DNA of 64,000 bases from Bactericera cockerelli (Eukaryota; Arthropoda; Insecta; Hemiptera; Triozidae): contig CM044956.1 in NCBI GenBank assembly GCA_024516035.1, positions 10,110,878 to 10,174,877 of the forward strand. The letters are read 5' to 3'. The notes under the pieces were generated by a model. The model saw only the letters and a list, made by a program, of their open reading frames with translations. It was not told the DNA's origin and made no database searches. Shown here one piece after another: positions 1 to 12,202 of the stretch. Both the position numbers and the translations under genes were made by a program. Numbering within the stretch: position 1 is the stretch's first letter; every line of letters starts with the position of its first letter.

Positions 1-353
1 TAGTTGTTTATTGTTATTATATTGTTGTTTATTTTTATTTTTTGTACATACTTCTAAGTTTTTTAAATATATTTTTATTAATTTTTTGTTGTTGATTGTT
101 TTGTAAAAACAAATAAAGTGTAAAAAAAATAGTTAATTATCTTTGTAATAAATTCTAAAATTTGGATCTGTACAATAAAATAAATTGTAACTGTAATTTG
201 GAATGTCTCGAGAACACAGAAAATTCAAAACCCCGATGAGAATCTAAAAATACAGAAAAGGATTGGCGTGGGCGGCGCCTAGGCCGAAATTCGGGATTCC
301 TGAGGACTGAGGAGAAGAGAGGAAGCGACCGTTGATCCCCGCTGTCGCGATGT
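1..353 (-). other. 3' flank/UTR of the last array exon, with repeat
   Basis: Lies downstream (minus strand) of the stop at 354-356. TTTATT on the plus strand near 28-40 gives AATAAA on the minus strand, a possible poly(A) signal. Bases about 1-130 resemble 55882-55985 (shared block around gtacatacttctaag), so part of this is a dispersed repeat. Confidence 0.4.
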
Positions 354-769
354 TCAGATCGAGGTGGATCCCGTGCGTGGAGAGATTGATGGGGGTCTCA
401 TACAGGTGCTCTCGGTGAGTTGCGCATGCGTCGTGGACACGTTGAGGTTGAGCGGGGTCGCGAGGTGCGCATGCGTCGTGTTCACGTGGTACTGCAGCTT
501 CTCCTTGCGGTAGAACTTCTTGCTGCACTCGCCGCAAGGGAACTGCGGCACCTTCTGGCACTCGTACTTGAGGTGGCGGCCGAGGTTGCCCTTCCTCGTG
601 TAGGCGCGGCCGCAGTTCTTGCACGTGAAGTTCTCGAAGTTGTTCTCCTTGCTGTTCTGCTCCGCCATCTTCTCCACACTGATGGTGCCGCTCGGCTTCC
701 AATCAGCGTGTTGTGTATTCAAAACGTTTCGCGTGTTCTGTAGCACCATTTTCTCTTCAATCTTAATAC
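354..769 (-). CDS. lola: lola-type 3' exon 1: C2HC + C2H2 pair
   Basis: Acceptor ttccttag at 770 and up; the frame opens after two nucleotides (GT) and gives 137 codons to a stop at 354. Finger 1 is CKNC-x12-H-x4-C (C2HC, ending RHLKYEC); finger 2 is CGEC-x12-H-x4-H. The spacing and the linker between them match the paired fingers of lola isoforms, nuclear BTB regulators of neural patterning. The tail is Thr/Ser/Pro-rich and contains a short internal duplication (NTTHAH and STTHAQ). The exon is strikingly GC- and CpG-rich compared with its AT-rich flanks. It is the most distal exon of the array, and open frames on the other strand here are shadows. Confidence 0.72.
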
Positions 770-2846
770 CTAAGGAAAATACAAAATAAAAGTCAAAGCT
801 GAGTGAAAATGTTAATTACAATTGCTGCAATCCCACATACTGAAAAGTACATTGGATTGCAGTAACTATTGAATATTAAATGAAGAATATGTATGAATAT
901 TAAAATAAAATATAATAAAGTTATTGGAAAAAAAAGTCCGTACAACTATTTCAAAAAGCAGTTCAAAGAATAACAACTAAGATACGAGAGTCAAACCAAC
1001 TTTTTTTCGTATATCTACTACACTATTAAAAAATAATTTATTTTAAAAATCCAAGCTGAAGGAAATGACATGAAAAGTCAAACCAAAAAGTCTCGGCGTA
1101 GATTTATGTTTATCTTAATGTATGCACAGTTGCACACAACCTAGATACTGTGGATGAAATCACGCTTTGCAAACATTCAAGGTCAGTGCCCATTTCTAAA
1201 ACCAAATAAAGAGTAAGAGAGATTGAAGGATAAGATAAATAGATCTAAGTACATGTATAAAGTTTCTTAAAGACCAATTCTAATGTTTCAACTGGCCATT
1301 AATTTTACACTTATAGAAACAAGACCAAACAAACGGTAACAATCTAAGTGTACAACTACTAGTCTAAAGAGAAAATCTACAACTACACTCTAAACTACAC
1401 ACATAATAGGATTTATGGAAGGCTATACTTACTTGAAGGGAACAATTAAATTTCCAAAATGCTAGACCTGTTGGGATGCAGATGATTAAAAAAAAATAGA
1501 ATTATAGAGGTAGTGGATTGAATTATCTTCAAAAATGTGGATAACATGAAAACGGCGAAAATTGTGACTAGTGAATCTAGTGATTAAATTTATCATCACA
1601 GCAATTGAGAAATATTTTATATATATTATGTAAATATATTAAAATATTTTGTCATATTTTAGCACCCATATTTTAAATTTTGAAAGGTTATTTTCTAATT
1701 TTATATTGTATTTTATTTTTTAACTTTTGTTATTTGTTACATGTTTATATGGACTCTTTCCGTAAATACAAGTGCCTTTGAGCACCATTACCATTACCAT
1801 TAAAATATAATATTTTGCTCTTTGCTTTGTGTAACATGTGCTGTGGAAGATGTCGTACCTTTACATAGTATAAGTTTAAATGATAAAATATTTATTTTAA
1901 TAAACATTAGGTTTAACATATTTTATGTTAATTCTAATGGAATATACGAAGTGTTTTGTACTAAAGTCATACGAATTTAGTACTTATATATACTGAAAAA
2001 GAGGATACTTTCTACAGAAATACATTTTTTTTTCAATCACTAGAGAGCTAAGGAATAAATTATACATAGAAATGATTGTAAATGTAAAATAGATTTATTA
2101 AATTATATTTTTTCTATAAAAAATTAATTAAAAATATAAATAACAATAATTTAAAAATATGAAAGAATATAAAGAGAAGGAAAAACCTTTTTCAAATCGA
2201 CCTAATATTATGAGATGATGGAATAATGTATTTCAACATATTAAGAAGAACTATGTCACTGAGAGAAAGTAAAATAAAATTGTAAAATACAATTAATCTC
2301 TGGTGATACTAGTAGGACCCATGAACCATTGGTTTTCTTTTATTTATAAAGGTCTATTTTTAATTATATAGAAATGTAAAAGTACAAATAAAAATTAAAT
2401 ACAATAAGTACCTAGGTAATCAATAAATAAAAAATCTTTTTAAAACTACCTTAGAAGCACTATAATAGTCAGTTCTTAAAATTATAAAATATGATGGTTG
2501 ACCAGATGACTAGTTTATGAGCAACATAAACATTCAAGAGCATTGTGGAAGTTTTATTTTAAAAGTTTATTATAGCTTTATTTACAAACAACAATCAAAT
2601 TAAAGTTGGTAGATGTAGGCCAGAGAGGGATTGGAAGGAAAAGTCCCAAGAATACTGGATGCATTGTGGAAGTGATAAAGCAATAAAAAAAATAGTCTAC
2701 ATACATGTGGAAAACACCATATTTTATGGGAGTCGAAAGATATTTTGCTCAGTATTTGTCAAGTTACCATGATTTGTAGATGAGGTTGAGTCAAGGGTAC
2801 CCATACTAACCGTTGTGTAACAGTCTACCAGAATCGAAAGTGGTCT
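770..2846. other. AT-rich intronic DNA, no gene seen
   Basis: No coding signature. A small simple repeat of ATTACC near 1785-1800 follows a stretch that resembles the 3' end of a non-LTR element. Confidence 0.5.
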
Positions 2847-3035
2847 TATCTAATCTGACTGACCGATCTCAGTAGCTTGATCGATAAGGCGACGGACTTG
2901 TAACCTGGAGATCGGTGGTTCAAGTCCCGGTTTCAGCGTAGATTTAGTAAAGCGAGTTTGAGTAGTTGTGATATCACGAAAGTGATTAAAAAAATATGAT
3001 AACTATTACTATTAATTATTATCTAATCTGACTGA
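2847..3035 (+). mobile_element. tRNA-headed SINE (family T) with 16-bp TSD
   Basis: The head has an A-box-like segment (tagcttgatcgataagg) and a B box (ggttcaagtcc), with an anticodon-loop-like cttgtaa. The body includes gatatcacgaaagtgatt. TATCTAATCTGACTGA flanks both sides (2847-2862 and 3020-3035). The best-preserved copy of this family in the window. Confidence 0.85.
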
Positions 3036-3210
3036 AATGAAGAGAGTTGAAGCTAACAATACTTCCAATACTTTTGAACATTACAAAATAAAAAGAACGT
3101 GATAACACCAACTCAATCATTCACTAGTGGCCGTAGGTATTTCTAGTAGGAATCTTTCTTTGCCAACTAAGTGTACTCAAACAACACTCTTTGTCTGTCA
3201 ATCTTGAATT

Positions 3211-3875
3211 TCAATGTAGACTGTCATTAAAGCTTAGAGCTTTGAGGCTGTGAAAGGATGAAATTTCGGGTGGAGAATTTTGTAATGGATCCATCGGACC
3301 ATGTGAACTAGATAGGACAGAGTAGCATTGATCAAACTGCTTTTCCTGATCATTCTGCACGTCCCTAATACTGCTAACATGATTTACAGGAGTAAAAACA
3401 TCAGATGGATTGAAATTCGAATCTATCTCACGCTTGATTGGTAAAAACTCAAATTTTTGACTATGAATCAAGTTATAACTGTCTATATTTGAACTTGAAT
3501 TTGATAGAAAATTATGATTTACAATGTTGGATGCTGAATGTGTTTCTTCTCCTCTGGTCGTATAATCTAAAGATTCCATTTCCTGTTTGATTGATGCAAA
3601 TGATTCTAGTTTAATACTATTTTTGTTCAACTTTGGTGGTAAATCTTGCTGGAGCTCATGTCGCAAACGGAGATGTGAGTTCAGATTAAACTTTCGAAAA
3701 CTTTTATAGGAACAGAAGGTACATGCAAACTTCGGCTCTTTCCCACACTCGAATTTCAAGTGGCGTTGAAGACATCCTTTGGTAGAGTAAGATTTCAAGC
3801 ATTTAGTACACTTCCATAATTTTACCACGGCAGTTTTCTGGCTACCTATTACATAGGAGTTCACTGCCACTAAAT
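3211..3875 (-). CDS. lola: lola-type 3' exon 2: C2HC + C2H2 with long tail
   Basis: Acceptor cttttagttacag; the frame opens after two nucleotides (AT) and gives 220 codons. The pair is CTKC-x12-H-x4-C (RHLKFEC) and CTFC-x12-H-x4-H, joined by GKEPKFA, which closely matches the lola consensus. A tail of about 150 residues is rich in Ser and Asn. It holds two psi-K-x-E motifs (IKQE and IKRE), the consensus for SUMO attachment; whether they are used is unknown. This is the longest tail among the pair-type exons. The open frame is extended upstream in raw translation by intron sequence, so the acceptor and not a methionine sets its start. Confidence 0.75.
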
Positions 3876-5425
3876 CTGTAACTAAAAGAAAGGTGCAGTT
3901 AGAAATACAACCACTTCGAATCGCCAAATATCTACTGATAAATTATTGAGAAAAAATAATTTGTTTATAAGAAAATACGTACTAATTTTATTAAAATAAT
4001 TATTATACCTTAAATAAGTAAATAGACTCTGTGTGTTTAAGTGCTTGATGTCATTTCTTTCATTGGTACTGATACTGCATTATGAATACCTAATTTTATT
4101 GGTCTAGCTGATTACGTTAAACAGGGAGAAGTGTCTCGCTAGAGGACTATAAACAGAGAAAGAAACAGCCCAAGTTCTCACGATGTCGACTATCAAAGCA
4201 CAGTGGATAAAAATGATATTAAGGTGGAACAAAAAAAAAAAAAATGACAATAGGAACAAAACCCAAAACAGCCCCCTACTTTTGTGGAATTTGTGTTTTG
4301 AATTTTGTTTTATTGATTCTTGTGTGATATGAAAACCAAATATACCTATGTTCCTTGAAAATATTTCGTGTGTTAGGATCTAGATTATCTAAACTAATTA
4401 GATGAACAACTCATAAAACAAAAAATATTCAAGGAACACATCAATTAAATTCATACTATTTAATCAACCTTAATTTAAGCTTAAAACTATGTACTAAATT
4501 ATTACTGCATGTTTCTAAGTTGTAGATCTAAGTGATCTATCTTTCTCTACTTCGTTTTCTCTATCAAAAAAACTATCTATTTGTACCTACATTTACTAAA
4601 GTAATAAAGTGGTACAATATTTGGAATCAATTTCCTGTCTCACTTTAACGGCACACGCTTCTGTACAACTTAACTTATAACTCTTAACGTACAAATTAGA
4701 ATATTATACATGAAAATGAGAGCAAGCTTAACCTATCTTGTAGCGCCGAGTTACGGCTCCAAAACGATGTACGGAAATGCCTCATTGTGTAGAGTAAGGT
4801 TAGAAAAAATACATCCTAAGGTCAAGCGTCGGCCCGCAACTCGGGGCAGCCTCGAGGTATATAGCTGAAAAAGGATCTTTTTAATTTATCATTTGTTGAA
4901 TATAATTATATACTTTTTTATATACAATCGATTTGTAATGAAAACAATAGGTAAAATTCAATACCCTGAAAGTATTGAAATTCATTTTTATAATTAGGGA
5001 CTTTTTGATGTGCTATTCCAAGTGAACATGTTTTTTGGAACATACCCTAATTTGATCCTTCATAATGCTAAAATTATTTATTACATAGATATAATATGTT
5101 GGGCGATACACATGTATGTACAATGATGTACATAGTAAATTGCAAAATCATTCAGCTGTTAACACGTTGGGCGTTGTCCAGAAGGATTTAAATTTATACG
5201 ACTATACATATACATACATATGAGAGCGACCATCGCAACATAGAGAAAGGACATATGTCCATAAAGTCCGTAACTGAGGTACAAACACAAAAATATGTTT
5301 TCTAAAAGAGTATGTAACTAGAGTGGTGTTTCTCAACAAAAATGCGATTCATAACAATGGCAAGCCAATAGAAAATATACCCGGTATTACCACTTTTTTT
5401 TTTTAAATCTTTTTTTCTAAGAAAC
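3876..5425. other. intronic DNA, mostly AT-rich
   Basis: No coding signal. A GC-richer patch at about 4735-4860 has imperfect inverted arms (ccgagttacgg and ccgcaactcgg). A fragment near 4135 (ggactataaacag) recalls the repeat at 34681-34755. Confidence 0.4.
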
Positions 5426-5927
5426 TCAATCTTTACTGTCAGATTTGAATTTCTTGAATTCGTCCTCAGTGATCTCTTCGTAAATGATAAATTTTTCATC
5501 ATGTTTTTGAATGATGTGGTCACTCAAGTTTTCTTCTTTGTAAAACTTGGCTGAGCAGAACTCACACCGCATCGGTAATCGGATTTTCAAAAAATGTTTC
5601 TTCTTATGAGTTGCTACGGAAGATGACTGAGCGGATGTGAATGAGCACAAATCACATTTATATGGTTTCTCGCCCGTATGTTTTCGCTCGTGTTTTGAGA
5701 GATCGTTCATGTAGCATGTCCTGTAGTTGCATTGAGAGCAGGAAAACTTCTTTTCTTTTGTGTGGATCAGGAGATGTCTCTTGAATTTCCACAGCTGGTT
5801 GTCGACGTGAGTACAGACGCAACAGAGTAATGGATTTTTCGATTCGATTAAATCATCGCACTTGTGTTCAAGCAAAGCCTCAACCTTGGGATACAAGGCC
5901 TCAAAACAAAAGTAACATGTAAGGGTT
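5426..5927 (-). CDS. zinc-finger exon 3: C2HC-like + four C2H2; odd phase
   Basis: The acceptor is tttttttcag at 5928-5930. The only frame with fingers opens after ONE nucleotide (exon length 502, 1 mod 3), unlike the two nucleotides seen in every other exon; read in the shared phase it soon stops. The protein begins with an atypical header (CYFC...LLEHKC), then C2H2 fingers at CCVC, CSQC, CDLC (after the linker HTGEKPYK) and CEFC, followed by an acidic tail. It could have a different donor, carry a 1-nt indel that kills it, or reflect an assembly error. The fingers themselves look intact, which argues for recent or no decay. Confidence 0.6.
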
Positions 5928-6887
5928 CTGAAAAAAATAAAATAATAATTAATTAGTACCTCATTGAATAAGCTTTAAATAAAATATGGTAACATTAAAT
6001 AGACCTAGTAAATTGTCCGGACTATTTGAAATATGTTTCAAATTTCATAAAAAAGAGAGTAAGTATTTTTAAAAATGAAACTTTCAGGGTAAAATAAAAA
6101 TTGAAAAAGAAGTCTGTTAAGTTCGAATCACATATCTTCATATTTTATTTTGAAATTAAACATCTTAATAAACATGAATTACATGACGTATAGACTATTC
6201 TCAAAAGAAAAATTGGAGAAGAAAGGGAAAAAACCGAAAAAAGTATCTGAAGTATAGGCTTGAGGAGTTAGTAGATAAAAGATGGAATTATCGACAGAAA
6301 AATAGAGGGGGTAGTTCAGAAATAAAACTTTGAGGAACCAGGTTCCATCTGCAGTGGAAAATTTTAGTACCTCGATCGGTCCTGAAAAATAATGGAGAGC
6401 TAGCGTGTGAGATGAATCACAGAGTAGAATGTAAATGGATGCCTTAGAAAAAATGAGTAGAGTGTTGTGTGATAATGAACATAAAAATGAGATGTTGTAA
6501 AAGAAAGTAGTAGGACCAACGATGATGTAAAGTGCAGAAATTTTGTCTATAACAAAAGAACAAGAGAAAACGTAAGTTGTGGAAATTAAAATTTTACGAT
6601 GGATGAGTGGATGACAAGGAGATAAATTGTAAGGAATGACCGCACTAAGTTCAGAGTAAAATTGGGGCCTTGGCAAATAAAAAAAAAGATGTCGTGATAG
6701 TGAAGAATGAAATATGCAGTAAGAAATAGAAGATTAAAAATAAACTGTAAAAGAAAGAGGGGGAGACCATAGGTAGAGAAACTAAAGTGGAGGAAGACCT
6801 GAGAGAGAAATATAGGCGAAAAAAAGGAGAAGACTTGAAGCTGCTTTAACAGAAGTGTGATTCAAACAGAGGGGGTTCTTGATTTAA
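5928..6887. other. intronic DNA; purine-rich plus strand
   Basis: About 6180-6860 is rich in A and G on the plus strand. A 165-codon minus-strand open frame there is of low complexity and shows no family signature, so I do not call it coding. Confidence 0.4.
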
Positions 6888-7189
6888 TTACATTGAATTT
6901 CGGGTTTTTGTTTTTGGCCCTTTTGAATGCATCACCTTCAAGTGGTATCGAAGTGTAGTTAACCTAGATGAACAATAATCGCAAAGTTCACATTTATATG
7001 GTCTGTCACCTGTATGACTTCTTATATGGTCCTTCATTCGATTCACTTTCCATGTATGATAATCACAAAATATACAGCAATACTTGTGAGACGTATTTAG
7101 CCTGACCATATCTTTACAAGTTTTAGAATGTGCTAAACACATCTCTGTATCATTTGGTAAACATAAATTGCAAGATCGACAGTTTACAA
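6888..7189 (-). CDS. zinc-finger 3' exon 4: C2HC + two C2H2
   Basis: Acceptor ttgctttcag; the frame opens after TT and gives 99 codons. The header is CRSC-x14-HSKTC, then CIFCDYHT...DHIRSH and, after TGDRPYK, CELC...HLKVMH. The basic tail ends in RNSM. This is a close paralogue of the next exon up the array (7645-7921), including its intron edge (gctttcagttgt), so the pair arose by local duplication. This copy is intact. Confidence 0.75.
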
Positions 7190-7644
7190 CTGAAAGCAAA
7201 ATAATTTAAAATATGTTAATCAATGACTAGCCATCCGCACTCTTCACGGGACTAAATTTAAAAAATTCTAAGGCATGGCTGCATCAAAAATATCTCAAGT
7301 AGTTGAAATCATTATTTCATTTAGGGTCGATTCTTATCAATTTTTCGTTACCTCTTACCGTTTCTTAGCTAATGGTGGGAACAGATATGGTTTTTTGTTG
7401 TTGTATTTTTTATAATTTTCTTAAGTGGATACATTGATTTTCATAAAAACTACCGATTGGAAAGATATGTAGTGGGTAGACAAGTTTCAGATAGGCATGT
7501 TGAAATGGAGATTAAATGAGGTATCAAATTTTTTTCTAAAACTTAAATAAAGCGTTGTCCAAAAAAGGAACATGTTCTGGTTTTATTTTCAAGTAAGTAG
7601 AAACGTACCGGCCTCATTCAAGTTACTTTGAACTTGTGGTTTTT
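7190..7644. other. spacer between duplicated exons 4 and 5
   Basis: AT-rich, no coding signature seen. Confidence 0.4.
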
Positions 7645-7921
7645 TCATGCGGTTGAAATGTGCATCACTTTCAAGTGGTTTGGAGTGTAAACAACCTAGA
7701 TGAACAATAATTGCAAAATTCACATTTAAAAGGTCTGTCGCCTGTATGGCGTCTTAAATGGTCCTTCATTCGGTTCACTTTCCATGTATGATAATTACAA
7801 AATATACAGCAATACTTGTGGGATGAATTCGGCCTGTCCATCACTTTACAAGATTTAGAATGAGCTAAACACATTTCTGTATCATTAGGCAAACATAAAC
7901 TGCAAGTTCTACAGGTAACAA
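7645..7921 (-). pseudogene. zinc-finger exon 5, frameshifted duplicate of exon 4
   Basis: Same acceptor context and header (CRTC...HSKSC) as exon 4 and an intact first C2H2 finger, but one nucleotide is missing in finger 2 next to 7678-7684 compared with exon 4. The frame then reads TLQTT and stops at 7671-7673, before either zinc-binding histidine of that finger. In the shifted frame the HLKVMH match continues to a stop near 7645. Either a dead exon or an isoform with one C2H2 finger; loss of only the last finger leaves that open. Confidence 0.7.
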
Positions 7922-8004
7922 CTGAAAGCAAAAGAATTCAAGATATGAAAATAGAATGCTGGTACAACTATGTATGTATGGTTTTATTTGTGGTGAAGCA
8001 CAAG

Positions 8005-8270
8005 GCCTCTTCACAATTTTTGTGGGTAGCGCATTATTACTAAGAGCCTCCTTTACTTTTCGAATTATTCTATTACATTAATATCTTTTTACTCTGGTAA
8101 TGCCGCCACTGGTCGTTACAAATAACTACTCATTTTTTCTCACGAGGTATGAGTGGACCCCGAACATCCAAGTTCAGAGCAGAAAAATTCCTGCCCCGCT
8201 GGGGATCGAACCCAGGTCACCGTGCGTGCAATGCCTAGCGCGCTAACTCACTCTGCCACGGTGATGGTGA
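8005..8270 (-). mobile_element. tRNA-headed SINE (family A)
   Basis: On the minus strand a tRNA-like head (8195-8268; B box gggttcgatcccc, gttagcgcgctagg) is followed by a body ending near 8005 (gtgggtagcgc). The body recurs at 39500-39660, 47233-47390 and 57755-57930. Confidence 0.7.
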
Positions 8271-9199
8271 TTACTGCTGTACAAATATTAAGCTATACTC
8301 GTACATTTCTTGTAATTGAGGTTTTGAATATTCTCGTTAGCCTGGTACTCATTAGCAACTGGTCAAAGTAAAAAAAAAAATTCATGGAATCTATAATGGC
8401 AACAAATTTCCTCCTCAGATCTTTTTACCAAGTTTACTATTGATTAGGCAAACAAAAGAGAGATCAATAAATTGAAAACACTGCGATACATACAAAAGAA
8501 ATAAAATACTTTCTTTAAGAATTTATTTCGATGAAAATGACATTTAAATTGAGTTAAAGAAGCTTATTCTATAAATGTAACCTGTTCAATAAATTTAATA
8601 CATTTTTTTGGAATGTTCTGATCAAAATCACAAGAGGAATGTTATGTTAGTCTAACAGTTGTAGCATTGCAAACTCTCAACATTTCATTTCATGAAAATA
8701 TTCAAGAAGAAAAAAAAAAAAATGATATTTTGAAAGGGAATAACTCGAATAATGCATTTCAACTTTTTTTTAAACATATAATACATACATGACCATCTTG
8801 AACAGCTATAAAAGTACTTACGATTTTTTTTATAATAACTTAAGTGCATAGAACCTATTAAATAATTCTTGCATGGAACCTATTAAATAATTCTAATAGG
8901 TATATTAACATTGGATTGTGAAAACAATCATCGAGGTACGACGAGGGTGTATAATTTAGTGGACACGTATTTATTATTTTAAATTAAAGTGAGTAGGTAC
9001 ATAATAAATAAAAGATATGTAAGGCAATCACTACTTAAGGTGAAAAATTCGATAAATGGTTTTTCTTAAACCGTGTTTAAGTCTTTTAAATATACCGGAC
9101 ACCCTACATCAGCGCCGGAGTGAGGGTTTCCAAAACAAGAACGATAGGTAATGATACTCATCACTGGAATCCATACATCTCACTTAAATAAAGTTAAAG
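8271..9199. other. AT-rich intronic DNA, nothing recognised
   Basis: A short direct repeat (ggaacctattaaataatt) occurs twice near 8850-8895. No coding or RNA signature. Confidence 0.4.
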
Positions 9200-9337
9200 T
9201 TAACATATTTGTATTAATCATAATCGTGATATCACAATTACTCCAACTCGACTCACAAAATTCTGACGAACTTTGGACTCGAACCACCGATCTTTAGGTT
9301 GAATCCGCCGCCTTATCAATCGACGAGCTACCGAGGT
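9200..9337 (-). mobile_element. tRNA-headed SINE (family T), diverged
   Basis: Minus-strand copy of the element at 2863-3019: head ctcggtagctcgtcgattg, B box ggttcgagtcc, body with gtgatatcacga. No clear target-site duplication. Confidence 0.7.
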
Positions 9338-9687
9338 TCGTTATCTCACCGAGATAATTATCAATTGTGTTTCAAAATGAGATGCGCACATCAATATTTT
9401 TGGGGTAAAAATAAAATAACAATATTCAACTTTAAATGGAAAAAAGAGAATTTGTACCAGAGAAAACGTTCTGAAAATAGTGTATCATACATCATACCTC
9501 ATCATGGATTTGATAAACTCTAGTACAATAAGGTTTGAATCAATTACTAATTCTAATAGAGTAATTTTTACCTTTTCAAACAATATCTATCCACGATACT
9601 TCATATCGTATATTATTCTCGCCCTTAAAAACACCAACTTCGATCGTTACTTGGATAAATTCAGTGGTATAATAATCCTGCAAGTTG
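9338..9687. other. 3' flank of exon 6
   Basis: AT-rich. Short open frames on both strands without family signatures. Confidence 0.35.
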
Positions 9688-10085
9688 CTAGTACACTGAA
9701 GGCGTATTCTTTTGGATGATGATCTGGTCCTCTCGAACATGCTCCAGCTTGTGTCCATGCTTCATGTGACTCTTGAGCAGGTCTCTCCTCTTGCTCTTGT
9801 AGGAACACATGCTGCAGTGGAACCTCGGCAGCTGCCCACACTCCTGCCGGTGTCGACTCAAACTTCTCCGCCGGGAATAGACGCGGTCACAACTGGGAAT
9901 CGGACACCGGAACACGCCCGTGTCGTTGAAATTCTTCTTCATGGCTTTGTTGTACACATCGTTCATGAGTTCTTCCTTCTCAAAGTCCAGGGCCCTGGCT
10001 AGCTGCGCGGATGTTGAGTTTGATATGTTCAGTGATACGTCGGTCATCGGTGTCAACTTGTCGATCGGCACTACTGATATTTTAG
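9688..10085 (-). CDS. lola: lola-type 3' exon 6: C2HC + C2H2 pair
   Basis: Acceptor ccactttcag; the frame opens after CT and gives 131 codons. About 60 residues precede the fingers. Finger 1 is CPIPSC-x12-H-x3-C (C-x4-C spacing, RHRQEC), finger 2 is CSMC-x12-H-x4-H (HMKHGH). The spacer GQLPRFH corresponds to the GKEPKF of exon 2. The C-x4-C variant is known among C2H2 fingers and probably still binds zinc. The exon is GC-richer than its surroundings. The tail is short. Confidence 0.73.
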
Positions 10086-11363
10086 CTGAAAGTGGACAAA
10101 TAATGGGGGAAAACAATGTATTAGAGGAGGCGCTATGAGCAATAGGAGTATGATGGTTGTACTGCCTAAACAAAAAACCTGATTTCAATTCTAATTGAAA
10201 GGATGTTCTGTGTCAAACGACTTATGATAACAGAGATTAAAATTTCACTTTAGACAATGTATCTTTAAGGAGGACCTCTTAGTAAAAAAACATGATAGTG
10301 ACGAGATTGATTTAGTGAGATGATTTCAGATAATTCATAGAATGTTCAAAATTTCTAACCGTTTTCGATATTTCAGTCTAGCCAAGATGACTAAAACTTT
10401 AGCGCACCTTTTTTTGAAACTTTAGGTTACAGGTTTGATTCCTACCTGGGGCAAAATAATATTTCTGATATTATTTTAATATTTCAAAATATTTCTGATA
10501 TTATCTAGTGTTCGTGAGTTATCTGTGTTCTATTTTGTTTTTGTTTTACTCTTCTATTTGGGAATGATATCCTCTCTGTTGATTCATCTTGAAAAAAAAA
10601 AGAAAACGTAGCGAAAATAGTGAATGAAAAAAGAAAAGTACTTACGTTCAAATCTACAACAAAATTACAAAAATGACATAAAATCATGCTTTTCACAAAA
10701 AATAATAATTAAATAACTGGGTAACTGCTTCTAGAAAAAAATACTCTACAAAATAAAATTAAATACTAGAGACTTAACAACTTACAGATATAGTGCAAAT
10801 TATTGCAACAAATAATACAACAAAAACTATGTCAATTTTCTATCAGTTCTACCCTTGCTCAGGTTCGGGAGGACTGGTTCAACTTGGTATTACACCTACA
10901 AAAAAATAAATGCGGAAGGTTCTTATTTTACATTTAGAAATTTTGGGTGTTAAAAATCTGAGGGCAAAATAAAAAATACAATTAGAAAATACTGAGCTAC
11001 TCTGGAGATCAACCTCAAAATCAACCGACCCACACTAAACACAATATGTTGACTTGATTTTTCCACTAGGTACTTGATAACTTAAACCATAAAGTCAACA
11101 GGAAGCTAGTTGAAGAAAATAAGAAAAGGGTGTAGATAATGAAACAGTGACACACCTAATTAAATTAGGTATAATAAAATTTATTATTTACTTATTCTAA
11201 ATATGTCAATTGAACTTTTTAGTAATTAATAATAGATATTATAATTGCCTAAAAAGCAGACTTGAATTGATGGTATTTATTATTATTAAATACACAAAAA
11301 CTAATTTTATGTATAAAAAAATGGAATGAATTATAAACAATTAAGGCTTTAATAAAACCATCT
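10086..11363. other. AT-rich intronic DNA
   Basis: A weak B-box-like patch (ggtttgattcctacc) near 10432-10447 may be a decayed SINE head. Otherwise no signal. Confidence 0.4.
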
Positions 11364-11653
11364 TCAAATCGTAGGATAAAAAACTGGAGGAGCATGATTC
11401 TTCTTCATGTGAGCATTCAAAACAGTTTTTTCTCGTGCGCCAAACGGACAAAGTTCACAAACAAATGGTTTTTGGCCCAGATGTTTATGAATGTGAGTCT
11501 TGAGGCGAGCCACACTGTACGTATGATAGTCACATCCATAACAAACGAACTTGTGTTTGTATGGATTAGGCCGTAGCATGCATGAACATATCTTGCAATG
11601 GTCGATTAGTTGTAGAATGTCACTGGAAGAGAATTGGCGGCAATGTATGCAAT
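11364..11653 (-). CDS. zinc-finger 3' exon 7: C2HC + two C2H2
   Basis: Acceptor attatttttttcag at 11654-11656; the frame opens after AT and gives 95 codons, so the exon starts about 75 nt upstream of its first methionine. The header is CIHC...LIDHCKIC, followed by MLRPNPYKHK, then CYGCDYHT...HIHKH and, after LGQKPFV, CELC...HMKKNH. The linker LGQKP departs from TGEKP and is shared with exon 8, suggesting the two are sisters. A TTTATT at about 11275 on the plus strand could supply a poly(A) signal. Confidence 0.75.
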
Positions 11654-11904
11654 CTGAAAAAAATAATCGTTATTGGTTAAGAAATATTCAACAATTAAGT
11701 TTTCTGACAGGAGAACAATCTACTTATTTTCTATCTATATTAATATTGCTTTTGTTCTTTTTTTGAGACCCACAAATAATAGGTTTTGTCTGCATATTGC
11801 TGCATGGTTTCTGAATCTCAGTAAACTTGACTAAAATAGTTGAAGTTAAATGAAGAATAAGTAGAAATTAGCTAAATACATGGTCTCACTGAGGGACGTT
11901 AAAA

Positions 11905-12157
11905 ACATACGTTAGCCAGCGTCGATGGCATGTTGAATACACCGGTTCCCTTCAGAACACCGAAGTTAAGCGACATCCAGCGAGGTTAAGACTTGGATGG
12001 GTGACCATTCAAATTCTAATTCTCGTGACGCTGGCTTTTCCCGGCCCACTCAGGCTGGGTGAGGTCAATGTGAGTAGCAGGTTTGTGAGTTTCCTGCGAA
12101 TGGAGGGTAAAACCCCCGTCGTGATATGACCATGGCAGTTGAAAGCGACGTTAAAAC

Positions 12158-12202
<45 letters not shown>

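Noticed and set aside
244..743. Overlapping frames on both strands across exon 1
   Set aside because: Shadows of the GC-rich zinc-finger frame; Arg/Glu/Gln- or Val/Leu-rich without signatures.
1785..1800. Telomere-like repeat (ATTACC)
   Set aside because: Only three units, not the insect TTAGG; fits a LINE tail.
2863..2940. Genuine tRNA gene
   Set aside because: The head resembles a tRNA but lacks a proper acceptor stem and is followed by a SINE body with a target-site duplication.
6179..6676. 165-codon minus-strand frame
   Set aside because: Low complexity, made by a purine-rich plus strand; no domain or splice logic.
11915..12010. Genuine 5S rRNA gene
   Set aside because: The 5S similarity ends after the internal promoter region, continues into a shared body and A tail, and is flanked by a target-site duplication.
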